A stretch of DNA of 64,000 nucleotides, from positions 17,926,501 to 17,990,500 of the forward strand of contig NC_092323.1 of the NCBI RefSeq assembly GCF_036785885.1. The letters run 5' to 3'. This stretch comes from Coffea arabica (Eukaryota; Streptophyta; Magnoliopsida; Gentianales; Rubiaceae). Below the pieces are notes generated by a model. The model had not been told where the DNA came from, did not search any database, and saw only the letters and a list, made by a program, of their open reading frames with translations. Shown piece by piece: positions 37,072-49,202 of this stretch. The position numbers and the translations under genes were made by a program. Each line of letters starts with the position of its first letter. The first letter of the stretch is position 1.

Positions 37072-37690
37072 CAAAATTTTCCTTAGAACATCTTATAATT
37101 CTTTTTTTTTGACGAAATATTGGCGTAATATATCTTAAATTTTCTATGATAACCTCATTTGACCAATGTAAAATCTATCTTATTCTACCAACCAAGGGCA
37201 TGTGTGCAACATTTTACCCTGCACAAGGTTTCTAAATGATGGTGCCTTGTCAAAGGGTGTCAAAATAATGAGACCAAAGGCTTTTAAAGTCCATTAAATC
37301 CAATTTTAGAATATCTTCTGTTTTTTCCCAATTGTTTTATTATGATTCACACTTAGGATTCAATAATGTAACTTAATAGTTTATGTTTTGATACGAAAAA
37401 TTGTCTTGCAAAATCTACATGATAATTAGCTAACCTTTGTGTAGGTGGTATCTGATACTTTGCTTGAGCTCACTCCATGTTCTTAACCAAATAAATAAAT
37501 ATATGAAAAACATAGAACTCATTCCGGTAATGAAAGTTCCCATTGCAAATTATTGTTTCTAACTTTATTGTAACTTTTGATTTTCTTATTTTGCACTTCA
37601 AGTTCTCAGCCACAAGATATTGTATTTGTATCTAGGTGGACCACTAGGACATAACTATATTTGTCTAGTTCTTCATAGTCCAAATTTGGC

Positions 37691-37802
37691 AGCTACCCTT
37701 GTTGGGAGACTCACCCACCACAGCCAGGTGTGCGACCCGAGTCGACCAACGGATTAGTCAGGGCAAAGCCCTGGATACCGTGGCAGGCAACCAAAAAAAA
37801 AA
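37691..37802 (+). mobile_element. Short retroposon-like insert with poly(A) tail
   Basis: A GC-richer block of about 100 bases in AT-rich surroundings ends in a run of 13 A (37793-37805). AAATTTGGC (37682-37690) before it and AAATCTGGC (37803-37811) after it match at 8 of 9, like a target duplication. No clear pol III A box was seen and the B-box-like GTGTGCGACCCGAGTC is weak, so the SINE label is tentative. Confidence 0.45.
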
Positions 37803-38388
37803 AAATCTGGCTGTGTAGTATTTAGTCATCTCGTCTCACCAGATAAAGAAAAAAGATTAAAGAAAAATATCAATTAACAAAGAGATAAAACTGATTTTTT
37901 TTATAGCTTTTGTTCTTCCATTTTTCTTTCCAAGCCATTTTTTCTCGAAAAATTTTTACGTTTTGTGTAAATACATTTTTTAATCACATTTTTACCTTAC
38001 ATATATCAAATCGATATAACATATTTTATTACAAAAATTTCAGAAAATAGCAATTCAAACTCCTAGCAATATGTACAAGAGATGGTCCAGTTTCTTCCAA
38101 TGTTTTTGGCATTAGATTTTTTAGGTCACAAAGCTACAAATCTCATAGAGCTATCATATATGAATGAAGGGTATTTGTCATTTGTGATATGTTTTCAGCG
38201 GTGATGTCTGTCGCCATTCAACATCCTCAATGTGTGTGCAACGTAAATCACACTTCCCCATTTTTGAGACAACATTGGAACATTTCAGAGAACAAACATC
38301 AATGCATTGTATTAACTTTTTGATGTGATACATACATGGTCCCTTTGAAATGAAAATCATTTGGGAAAGTTTTTTATGTTATTTAGTA

Positions 38389-39216
38389 GGAATAATTCCA
38401 GAAACCTCCCCTGAGATTTTTAATAATTTTACTTGGCTCCCTTAAGATTTCAAAAATTACACCTACCTTCCTTGCCCATTTAAAATGACAATACTAACAT
38501 TAATATTTTAATAAAACTCCCTTGTTGCTACATATATACAAAGGATGGATTTTATAATTTTTTCCTTTTTCCTTCTTATTCATTTCTCTTGTATTTCATT
38601 AGAAGTATAGAAAAACTATCAATGTTGTCCCTACTATCTATATAGATCAAATGTTAAACTAGTAAATTTTTTTTATAAATTTTAATATCATTCAATTTTT
38701 TTGTAGATCTTTTTTCTGTATCAAAATCAAGAATAAATCAACAATAATTAAAAAGTAGATGGCGCAAAATGACTACCAAACTATGGTACTTCCATCACTA
38801 AACTAGTCCATAAACTTTTATTAAAAAAAATATTCCATAAACTTTAAAAAAATAAGATAACACTTTCTTCTCTATTTTTTAAAAAAATTATATCCCCAGT
38901 AAAGCACTATAAAAAATAACTTATTATAGCCAAAGATTTATTGTTATAATTGATTATGAAATAACAAATATTGGCATGAAATACTTGAGACTCTTTTTTT
39001 ATATATAATTGTGCCAAATTACTTTACAATTGTTAAGAAGAACAAATTAAACTTGATAAGATAAGGACATTTTAGGCTATTCATTAAAATTTTGACCCTA
39101 TTTTAAGGTTTGGTTATCAGAGTGTCAAATCAAGGGAGGTAGGTATAATTTTTGAAAGCTCAATGAAGCCAAATGAAATTATCAGAAACCTTAGGGTAGG
39201 CTTCTGAAATTATCCC
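38389..39216. mobile_element. Non-autonomous MULE with about 100-bp TIRs and perfect 9-bp duplication
   Basis: The left end GGAATAATTCCAGAAACCTC and the inverted right end GGGATAATTTCAGAAGCCTA head long inverted repeats that both run through ATTTTACTTGGCTCC-like and TTTCAAAAATTA text. TATTTAGTA flanks it exactly (38380-38388 and 39217-39225). The interior is AT-rich without a transposase. A sibling lies at 63150-63921. Confidence 0.93.
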
Positions 39217-39225
39217 TATTTAGTA

Positions 39226-40547
39226 TAACAATTCTTGAATGTGATTATATCGAAATAAAAATGTGATAAAAAAACGTGTTTAAAAAAGATTAAAAAAATA
39301 ATTTTATAAACAATGATATTGGAACAGTGATGTGTGCTGCTGTATAAGGGTGGGAAGTAGAATAAATTTTAATAATAAATTCCATTAGTTTGATGGAAGA
39401 GCCGATTCTCCAATAATTACTTTTAGAATTACATGTAAATATGCCATTATAACCTTGGAATTTATATGAATATATGCTGGAAAATGATAACTAAAGATGC
39501 CTAAATATTCTTTCCTTGGTAAATTTTTTTTCTTTCTGAAATATAATTCAATTGTTCAAGCGGTTTCAAGTTACACTGATTACTTGAGAACAAATGCAGT
39601 GTAGCTTATTCCAGATGTTTAGCCGGTACTAGAATGGTAACACGTGAACTATGCTATTTTCCATGACACAAGAATACATGCAAGAAGATGTGCACGTGAA
39701 CTACCAAACAAAATCAAGCCTGGAAACGAATTTATAGATGAAAAATTAAGGAAATTCTTTTGGTAAATGAAGTATCACACAAGAACTCAAGATATTTCCC
39801 CAAGATTTTTTTTTGCAGGCAGTATGAGAACTTCATTAGTTTTTACTCAAAATTGAAACAATGTATTGAGTTAACTTTCTTTAAACAAGAGAAATCTAGT
39901 TGGATACAAGAGATATCAGTACATTGGACAACTGAATAAGGAGGTTATCTAATATTAAAAAGCCAGTAATATTAACAAAAATATGTCTTTTAATTCTTCG
40001 TACCAGTGATAAGAGATTATTACTCTTTCATACACTGCCAGTATAAAAATATATAGAATATGAAGATACTAATAGCCGTGAGATTTGAACGTAACACCTT
40101 GTGATAATAGAATGAGTTGAGCATATAGTAACTTGGACCAATCTTTGCTCTCAACTCAAAACTATAAATTGGTAAAAAGATATCAGTCAAGAGGTAAATA
40201 AACTCTTGAACCCATGATAAATGATAATCATATCAATATATTATCAATTCTGAAAATATAATTAGTATTGATTCTCCAAGTAAAACAAACAATGTAGGAA
40301 GTAATCAACCCAAGCAAGCCACCTGCCAACCAGAGAGTGCATATGATCACTTCTTAGCAAGTCACAAGTGTCTTGTATATATTAAATTAAATTGTAACCA
40401 AAACTGTAACCATGGAAATACTAATGACCAAAAATGAGCTAGCACAGAGAACAGAAGCGGCCAAAGAGTGATAAAAGGAGCTCACCAACTTGTTCTTTAA
40501 TTTGGTTAAAAAACAAAGAGGGCAGAAAAACTGAAAGCAAGGGGGAG
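39226..40547. other. Region upstream of the ABCG gene
   Basis: No gene is seen. AT-rich DNA between the MULE-type MITE and the ABCG5-like start codon, so it is the likely promoter region. A TATA-like TATATATTA lies at 40376-40384. No other regulatory word could be assigned with confidence. Confidence 0.5.
40376..40384 (+). promoter_or_regulatory. Candidate TATA box of the ABCG5-like gene
   Basis: TATATATTA follows CTTG about 165-170 bases before the ATG, a reasonable distance for a leader of roughly 130-140 bases. AT-rich surroundings make chance occurrence possible. Confidence 0.35.
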
Positions 40548-42476
40548 ATGATGTCTTCAATGAAGAAACAAGGTTGTGAGATTCAAGCATTAGGTATCAA
40601 CTACACAATCACCAAGCCTAAAGTAGAGAACCCTTTTAAAATCTTCAGCAGAGAGGCAAAGCAGAGGCATCAAACTGCTGCTGAAGAGTTAGATGAGCTG
40701 CCAAAGGTCGGAAATCCCCCTGAAGTTCGCCATGTTTTGAAGGACATAAATTGCGAAGCAAAACCATGGGAAATTCTAGCCATTGTTGGTCCTAGTGGTG
40801 CTGGAAAATCCTCACTCTTGGAGATTCTTGCAGGGAAACTTACACCACAAGATGCATCCATTTTTGTGAACCAAAAGCCATTTGATAAGTCCAGGTTCAA
40901 GAAAATCTCTGGCTATGTGACACAGAAGGATACATTGTTCCCTCTCCTCACTGTCCAAGAAACGTTGATGTTCACCGCAAAACTTCGGTTAAGGCTTCCT
41001 GAAGCAGAGCTGAAATCCAGGGTGAAGTCACTGATGGAGGAGTTGGGGTTAAGTCATGTTGCTGATGCTCGAGTTGGAGATGATAGAGTTAGAGGGATAT
41101 CTGGAGGAGAAAAGCGGAGAGTTTCAATTGGAGTTGAAGCTATTCATGACCCCAGTGTTTTACTTCTCGATGAACCAACTTCAGGGCTTGATAGCACTTC
41201 AGCTCTGCAGATCATTGAGATGCTTAAGAAAATGGCAGAAACTCGAGGAAGAACCATAATTCTTAGTATTCATCAGCCAGGTTTTAGAATTGTGAAGTCG
41301 TTCAATTCCATTCTTCTTTTGGCAAATGGCACGGTCCTGCACCATGGCACCGTTGATAAGCTTTCTCTGCGTCTGAGGGTAATGGGACTAGAGCTTCCTC
41401 TTCATGTTAACGTTGTCGAATTTGCCATTGACTCCATTGAAGTTATTCAGGAGCATCAGGCACTGCAGCAAGAAATGCTGTCTCGTCAAATTTCTCAGAA
41501 AAAGAAAGGAGGAGATGAAGGGCAGAGTAGAAGTGGTAAGTTCACCTTACAACAATTATTTCAACAGTCAAAGGTGATTGATGGAGAAAATTTGGATTCT
41601 GGGATGGATTTTGCTAATCATTTTGCAAATTCTAGATTGAAGGAGACCCTAATTCTTAGCCACAGATTTTGGAAAAACATTTGTAGGACTAAGGAGCTTT
41701 TCACTTGTCGTAGCCTACAGATGTTGATCTCTGGCCTAATATTAGGCTCAATCTTTTATGATCTCAAGTACAATTTAATTGGTGCTGAGGAAAGAGTTGG
41801 TCTCTTTGCATTCATCTTAACATTTCTCCTGTCAAGCACAACAGAAGCTCTGCCTATATTCTTGCAAGAAAGGGAGATTCTGATGAAGGAAACCTCTTGT
41901 GGAAGCTACAGAGTTTCTTCATATGCTATAGCAAATGCTCTAGTTTACTTGCCATTTTTGCTGATTTTAGCACTGCTTTTCAGCATTCCTCTATATTGGC
42001 TGGTCGGATTACATCGGAGTTTCTTGGCTTTCATGCAATTTTTACTGTTGATTTTGCTGATTCTGTATACAGCAAATTCAGTGGTGGTTTGTTTCAGTGC
42101 CTTGGTGCCAAATTTCATTGTGGGAAATTCAGTGATTTCTGGGGTGATGGGATCATTTTTCCTTTTCTCAGGATACTTCATATCCAAGCATGAGATACCA
42201 AATTATTGGATTTTCATGCATTATATATCCTTGTTTAAGTATCCATTTGAAGGGTTCTTGATCAATGAGTTCTCTGGCTCTGGATGCTTGGATGTCATGT
42301 TTGGAGCTTGTGTAGTGAGTGGTGATGATGTGCTCAAGGAAGTAGGTTATGGTGAGGAAAGCAGGTGGAGGAATATTACCATAATGATCTGCTTTATCAT
42401 AATTTACAGGTTCATTTCCTATGTCATTCTTAGGTGCAGATGCTCCCAGAGAGGACTCAAAGGGATTCTCATTTGA
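40548..42476 (+). CDS. ABCG5: ABC transporter G family half-transporter, ABCG5-like
   Basis: Intronless, 642 aa from the first ATG; 638 aa from the fourth codon after it (ATG 40560), where the text MKKQGCEIQAL aligns with the Arabidopsis ABCG5 start. The later Met is a good alternative. Half-size exporters of this group pair up in the plasma membrane and move lipophilic molecules; ABCG5 has been linked to the seedling cuticle. Order: N-terminal nucleotide-binding domain with Walker A GPSGAGKSS (about 80-88), KISGYVTQKD (Q-loop), signature ISGGEKRR (about 184-191), Walker B SVLLLDEPTSGLD (from about 203), and the H-loop His in LSIHQPG. A variable linker follows, then six membrane spans from about residue 385. 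GKFTLQQLFQQ, ALPIFLQERE, NFIVGNSVISGVMGSFFLFSGYF and SYVILRCRCSQR strongly resemble ABCG5. All catalytic motifs look intact. Confidence 0.95.
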   Translation: MMSSMKKQGCEIQALGINYTITKPKVENPFKIFSREAKQRHQTAAEELDELPKVGNPPEVRHVLKDINCEAKPWEILAIVGPSGAGKSSLLEILAGKLTPQDASIFVNQKPFDKSRFKKISGYVTQKDTLFPLLTVQETLMFTAKLRLRLPEAELKSRVKSLMEELGLSHVADARVGDDRVRGISGGEKRRVSIGVEAIHDPSVLLLDEPTSGLDSTSALQIIEMLKKMAETRGRTIILSIHQPGFRIVKSFNSILLLANGTVLHHGTVDKLSLRLRVMGLELPLHVNVVEFAIDSIEVIQEHQALQQEMLSRQISQKKKGGDEGQSRSGKFTLQQLFQQSKVIDGENLDSGMDFANHFANSRLKETLILSHRFWKNICRTKELFTCRSLQMLISGLILGSIFYDLKYNLIGAEERVGLFAFILTFLLSSTTEALPIFLQEREILMKETSCGSYRVSSYAIANALVYLPFLLILALLFSIPLYWLVGLHRSFLAFMQFLLLILLILYTANSVVVCFSALVPNFIVGNSVISGVMGSFFLFSGYFISKHEIPNYWIFMHYISLFKYPFEGFLINEFSGSGCLDVMFGACVVSGDDVLKEVGYGEESRWRNITIMICFIIIYRFISYVILRCRCSQRGLKGILI

Positions 42477-45400
42477 AGAGAATTCAGGTTTTCCCTCATT
42501 CTCTCTTTAACTACACTCTCTGTGTGTTTGTGTTTACTTTTTGAGGACTTAGGACCTCGTATGGCTAGTATATTTATTGATCAAAATTTGACCAATCATG
42601 CACATAGTTTGAATAGTTTTACATTGGCTATTTTATTTCTTGAAGGTGCAGAAGTTCTATATGTGGTTGATGTCTTTGATGCATAATTTTATATGCATGG
42701 CCAAATCTTGAACCACCAACCCACAGATATAAGAATTCCACTGCCTTATCATTGTTTATCGTCCTCTGGTTTTGTTGTTTTCTGGATTTAATTTTATCAC
42801 AGTTATTACAAATTTGTTCAAATTCTTTGATTAGGTTAAAGAACACTTTTTGGCCGATTGAAAAGATATTTTCACATGCTAGAAGTTTCCTTGTGCATGA
42901 GATGCAGCAGTACTTAATCATGTTTTATATTCAAGCATCCCATGTGAAGATCACAGGAACTCATGACAGAGAAATGGTTGTACACATTATTTGGCTGGCA
43001 TGGACTGATATCATTTAGTGAAATTGATCTCCCAAGGCTCATATAATTAGCTTGTAACTTGCAAGATGAAGAACAAGGACTAATTGGCTTTTGAAGATGG
43101 AATGATTTTGGTTCTTATTCTACCAAAATGTTAGAATATGCTCTGGTGCTTCCAAATTCCAACACCATTTCTACTTCATTTGTTGCTCATACATGAATAT
43201 GCATGTTAGACTTGTTTTAAATCTACAAATTTTGATTTTTAATTTTATTTCTCATCTATTTTTCCTTGAGAAACACAATTCAGATTAACAGACTATCTGA
43301 CTTAAAATGTGTACAAAACAACTACCTGTACATGCATGTGACTGTTTGCTTGATACTGTCAAAAATTGCAGATAATTAGAGTTGCAGCAGTCACTATAAC
43401 AAAATTCTGGATTGGACAAGGCCAAGCAACTACTTTAGTAACATTTTACTATGTTCCTCTGCTAAAGGTGGCCTTAACCCTTATCTTGTTGTCCCGAGAT
43501 TCCCACTCGTGACAGCAGCAAATATCATACAATCATCAGAAGCTCAACCACAAATGGGTGACTTGGGGGGTGAATACTGCCTGCTGCAAGGGTGCCAGAT
43601 GGACCAAATCATCTGCAATAAACAGTTTGATATATTTTGTAAATGAAATTCAAAAGCTGCATGGCTCTCATCAATCACAATGCAGGATCAAGAAAAGAGA
43701 ATCATGGGCATTATTGTAATTGAAAGCTTGTTACATTAATTTGTTTTTATCTATTGTAGTATTCTGGATTTCATGAAGATATTATATATATTGTTACTGC
43801 TTTATAATTCAAAAAAAAAAAAAAAAAAAGAGCTTGATGTGATAAGAACTTGCATCTCTTTTTCTTTTTTTTTTCAACAATCAAAAGTACTAGAAATCAC
43901 ACAACAAAGTTAGATTAACACTCAGAGGTAATCGAAATCTTGGTGCAAAGCACAATCTAAGGTGGAGCTTACAAACCAACACCATCCAGCCAATTGGTAA
44001 CACCATCCATCCTGGTGCATCTCTTTTTCTTTCTTGTTAATTTTTGTGCTGTTAAAGACCTGTGGTGTAGGGGTCTCAAATTTAAGAGCGCATAAATTAT
44101 TCAATTTTTGAGTGCTGACAAACTTCCATCACGGACTCTTGGTACAGGCATGTCACCATTTGTTTGTCATCTTCTGCATTCCGTACAAATTATTTGTACA
44201 ATATCTTATACCTTATACAAATGAGAATTAACTTAATAAGCCGTTATTTCATAGTATTTTGTTGTAGTAGGGATGCTTCTTTTTTTTTTTTTTTTTTTTT
44301 GTTTCACTCTGCAAATGCCTAAGAAAGCATGATGAAAAATGGAGCATTACAGTGTAACTGATCACTATTCCTTGCTCAGCATTGCTTATGCCACCAAATG
44401 GACAATTAACGGAAATAAGCTACGGGCGATTGTGTAGTGTGGTGTTCTATTTTTACATTATTTGCCGTATACTTATATTTTATTATTTTAAAGAGTAAAG
44501 CTTATATACATTGACAATGTATACACTATCACAGTTAGATGCACCTACACATATACAAAGTTTAGAGTATGTGTTATTTATCCAATGATGAAAGTGTATA
44601 CAAATATACATCAAATTTTGTAAGAAATACAACAAGATAATTGTTTTTTTTTTTTTTGTGTGTAAATGGAAGAACTCAAATCCAGAACCTCTCACATACA
44701 CTCCGAACAACAAGAAGGCACAATTGTATCAAAGCACAACCATATCTGTCCCAAGTTGACAACTGACCGTCTCATCTTTGGTGCAACCAGAAAACGACAC
44801 ATGCATGGCTTCACATTTTAAATGCAGAAAGAGGGAGCTCAGATCATGTACATAGAGTCAAATATACATGGCCAAACATGCAGATTATTACCAATATGAA
44901 TACTAACTAATACATATTTTAGCAATTCATCAAGTAAGAATATGACAGGTATTGAATTACGAGCTCAATACTTTTGTCAACCAGATGGGACTCAAGCAAA
45001 AGTGAGCCACAAGATGGTGAAACAAAAAAGAAGAAGAAAACAATGTGGTAGGGGCCCTACGTGAAGAAATATGAAGCTCGAGCTGAATTGGAAGTATAAG
45101 AGTCTAAGGGACAGGTGGTTTGGTACAAGAAAACATTGAGAATGGATAACAATAGAGGTGATTTACTAGATTAAATATGTGGTGGGAAATAATCCATAAA
45201 GATTTACACTTTACTCTCTTAAATAGCAAGGATTGACTAGTTTATGTTTAAGATGGTGAAAGTTTGTTCATACTTTATTTGGATGCAATGATATGCAGAT
45301 CTGAAAGTTATAAATTTGAAAAAGTTACATGTTATTATGCACAATTTACCACCTTCATTGCCTTTTACCTTGAAATTTGACATAATATAAATATATCTAT

Positions 45401-48400
45401 AAGACTTGTTTTTGGTTCCATAAAAAAGGAACTGAGATATGAAATTCCCTCAGGTAATATATGGTTCTCTATGATTATTGAAATGAGTTAGAATAAAAAT
45501 CGATATTCTGCATAGCTTGATCCTAAAATTTGTAAATTCTATCAAAGTATGGTATTTCCTTCTGGTTCCAATTCCACTATAAAGCCAAACATAGCAATTT
45601 AGCCTCCATCCTTTAAGACATTTGGGGTTGATAACCCCTATGGACCTAGGTTTTCCAGATATTGAGATAATATTTCCGGGTTTAGGATAGAATCATAATT
45701 GCCATTATCTAAGAAATCTCCGCAGGCAAGCCTTGACACAATCAAGTATCCTAGGAGGGCTTGACACATTGTTAGGCTTGCTGTAACAGGAAAGATCAAG
45801 TTCATTGAGGCTCCACTTGTTCTGGAGGAAGGTTAGTGGTGATTCTGCAGTCATATCTCCCATTGTAAGAAGCCAAAATTCCAACTCCTTCCTCCCTCCC
45901 AAACCCAAACCCCCCCCCCCCCCCCCCCCCCACTCCCCCAACCCAAAAAAAAAAAAAATTGGGTATCAGATTCAGCGGCATTAACTAGTTTACTTTATCT
46001 TGTGCATGTAGAAGACTTTCTGGATGTGTAGCTACACCTATACAATAATACAAAATTATTGGCTTGGACTATTAGGCCTCAATCTTATAAAGTTCTGGGA
46101 TTGTGGATGACATTGGACTTTTTGCAGCAGAAATTGCTTGAAAGAGGAGCTAAGCATATGGGAGAGCTAGCTCTACACATTAACAAATGGTGGCTGGCAA
46201 GGGGAAGAACGATTCTCACAAAAATGAATAACCATAATAAGACTTCTACTGTTGCAATGAAAAGAATGTAGGTTGAACAACCAAAATGCATCATATCTGA
46301 GGAATATGATTTCAATTCTGTCTACTCGCTGTGTTTAAAATTCAAATTGATATATGTTACCACTCTGGAAATCTCACAAGTATATGTACCTTAGCAGAAT
46401 TAGCACATCAACCAGATGAAATAACCGAGAAGAGGCACCAGTTGTCAATATGTGTCTGTTTCTCCATTCAATGTTTCTCCATTCAATCAAATCCACATTA
46501 GAAGAATGATGCTGATGTCTACAGCACCAAAAATCTGATTGTGCATCCCCACCTAAGATTCAAAGAAACTATAAATGTGTATAAGAACGCTTAAAGCATA
46601 TGTAAGAAACAAAACTGAGTTCTGGTCATGCAGAGAAGGTAAATAACTAAAACAGTGGATATATTGTGAATATGCATCCAATTGAAACACTAAGCTCTCC
46701 CTTCTGACTTAGGTATCAGACTATTAATTCTAATCCTTTGGAACGATGATATTATCCAACAAAAGAGAATCCAGACCTCTACTATCCAGAAGCATAAATT
46801 GGGTAAACTGTTTATTGCCCATTTTGTTGACATGTCATGCTAAAGTTAATGTCTGTGCTAAAAACATGCTTATATGTCAAAAAGATGCCAGGTAAAAATA
46901 GAAACTGATGCAGCAAGTGAAAAACCTAATGCTGCAGAGCACAGTGTTTACAGCAACACTCCTTTGGTGTCCTCTAACCATCCATGTAAGTGCTTATGCT
47001 TAGGTGACTACATGCAGTAAATGTGGTACCTAAACTACTTCTAGAAGCAATACAACCATGGGCCTTCATCTACTTCCACATACGTTATGAGCATGGCACG
47101 GGAAAGCTACATATGCATGGCAAAAAGCATGAAGTTGTACCACAACAAAGGTAAATTACATTCTAGATGGGTACTGTGATTCACCAGCAACTTGAACAGG
47201 AAAGCATCTCACTAAGTGATTTGCTACTTAACAAGAAATATTTTAAAGGTGCCACAGAATTTTAATATCAGAACCAACTTGTGTATTTTTAGACATACTT
47301 TGGCTTAAAGATAACTGTAGAGACATGGCTGGAACTATAACTCCACGTAAAATTAATGCCTGATTGAACACATTAAATATTCTGACATCAATGACCTAAA
47401 TGAGGGAGCTGGCCTGTGGAAGTGAAAATGAAGTGATACATAACAACAAAGATACACACATATAGAGGTTAAGTAGCCATCCTTAAGAGCTGAAAAAGTG
47501 AAGAATTGCTTACTATTTAATCAGCATAGTAACCAAAATAATAAATAATACCTGAGCAAGCAAGAATTTGAGGAGATCGAAAAAACAATGTCATGAAGGC
47601 CAGTCTTCCAGGATATTTCTCATCATATAAAGCTTGAATATTCATCTCAATGATAAGAAAACATATTGTCAATGTCCCAACTGGATGTAAAAGCTTTCTC
47701 TGCTAACTCCTACTGAATACAAGGTCTTATTCTAGGTGAGCATACTACATGCAAATTTCACATAACTTCTCAACCATCAGGCCCTTGAGGAAGTCAATTG
47801 TGCATCTTGATCAAAGAGTAGAAATCAAGGTAATATTCAGAATAAGAGCTTTTTCAGGCCTCCTAACAAGTTTTATCATATTCTTTCTTGATAATCGGTC
47901 TTCAAGACAAAGAGTTAAAATTCATAGAAAGGGACCTGGGCTTCCAATACTTAATCAACAAGCAAAAAAAATGAATGATTTGAATGTGAAATTCCAAAAA
48001 CATTAAGAACTTGCAATTTGTTTCCTGAATATTAAACAAAGCATATTATACTCCACCGTCAAATTTTATGGGATCTTTCTACAACTGAGTTGTACCAAGT
48101 AACGAGCAAAAAAAAAAAAATTTTTTGGTGGTTCATGCATAATCAAAACCTAATATATTGAATTCATAAGAAGACAAGATGCAGTATTTCCAAAAGAACA
48201 AGACCGAAAGTACAATTTCTTTTTGAAGTCAAACTTTAGCTTTAAAAGTACAGAACAATCTTTCTAGAGAGTGAGAAAGTACACGATGGGGAAGCAAATA
48301 AGAGCATAGAAGCAAAATACTAAGAGATTAGCTGGTAAATGCTGTGAAGCACTGAGTCTTTTAGTTACCTATCAAAGGTTTCATGGAATTGTCTTGAAGT

Positions 48401-49202
48401 TAGAGAACCAAATCCTCCAACATCAAAGAGTATCTTGCAGTACAATCTGTCTGAAATGAGTGAGGCAACAGCATGTCACTCTACAGCTCGTCTTGTTGCA
48501 AAAACGAAGTTGTGGAAGCAGCTGGTTCGCTTGCTTACTGGACAAGAATAATACTCCTAATTCTTTAGATGTGTAAAGGACCATGACAACCTGAATTCTA
48601 ATTATGTCCTAGATATTCTTAGCAGCAACTGTAACAGATGACCTTTACACACTGTTATTATTGATAAAGCCAAAGAAGAGTGGGTGAAGGGCAGATGACA
48701 CCAATCATATTCTTGGTTTAAACACTTGCTCATACAATCTCACTGTAGTCATTCTGGTATAAGGTCTCGTTTGCCTGCTGGTTCTCCTCTCCCCTCCCCC
48801 AACCTCCCCCCTTCCCCAATCCCAAGGCAATAACTGCTTGTGGATTAACCAAAGAATAGTATGAAATCTCGTATCACCAGAAAATTCACTAAGAAGAATT
48901 TATATGCAAAGTGGAAAAACTAGTAGGTCACATATATGTCTCCTAACAGTGATAGCAGGTATATTTAAACGATAAACCATTAAAAGAATGCACTAACTTT
49001 AGGTATATTGTATATTTTTCATCAAGAGGAAGGCTGCTTGGAACACTTTATGTCCTTATTATATTTGTTTGATCATGAATAAGAAGAAGGAAGCTGGCTG
49101 CTTGCAACACCTTCTGCCCTCATATATTTGTTGCATCATCTCATCTGAAAAAGGAAGTCATAAGGGGCAATACCCAAGATTAGGGCACAAGTAATAGCTT
49201 CT
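42477..49202. other. Intergenic region between the ABCG5-like and SLO2-like genes
   Basis: The first 200-500 bases should hold the ABCG5-like 3' UTR. The rest is AT-rich with homopolymers and short frames. A stretch near 48360-48600 is less AT-rich and, read minus, ends at a possible splice donor (ATAG|GTAACT); it could be a spliced 3' UTR of the PPR gene, but there is no direct support. No transposon ends were found here. Confidence 0.4.
45910..45931. repeat. Homopolymer of 22 C
   Basis: An uninterrupted run of 22 C on the plus strand, followed by CACTCCCCCA and a run of A. Long G/C homopolymers are rare in AT-rich plant intergenic DNA and prone to length error. The minus-strand glycine-rich frame across it is an artefact. 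Confidence 0.95.

Larger units (their letters stand above)
32700..38388. other. Intergenic, AT-rich, with several small elements but no gene
   Basis: All reading frames are short and low in complexity. The supported contents are the elements listed separately (33424, 34611, 37023, 37691). At 36310-36475 GAGTTCGAACTC, CTCGAGCTCGAG and GTTTGAGTTC blocks look like a decayed relative of the CTCGAG hAT family; no ends could be fixed. Confidence 0.5.

Noticed and set aside
45705..45941. 78-aa minus frame with some protein-like text (LQNKWSLNELDLSCYSKPNN)
   Set aside because: It begins in the poly-C artefact and the remainder matches no family I can name; no flanking exons were found.
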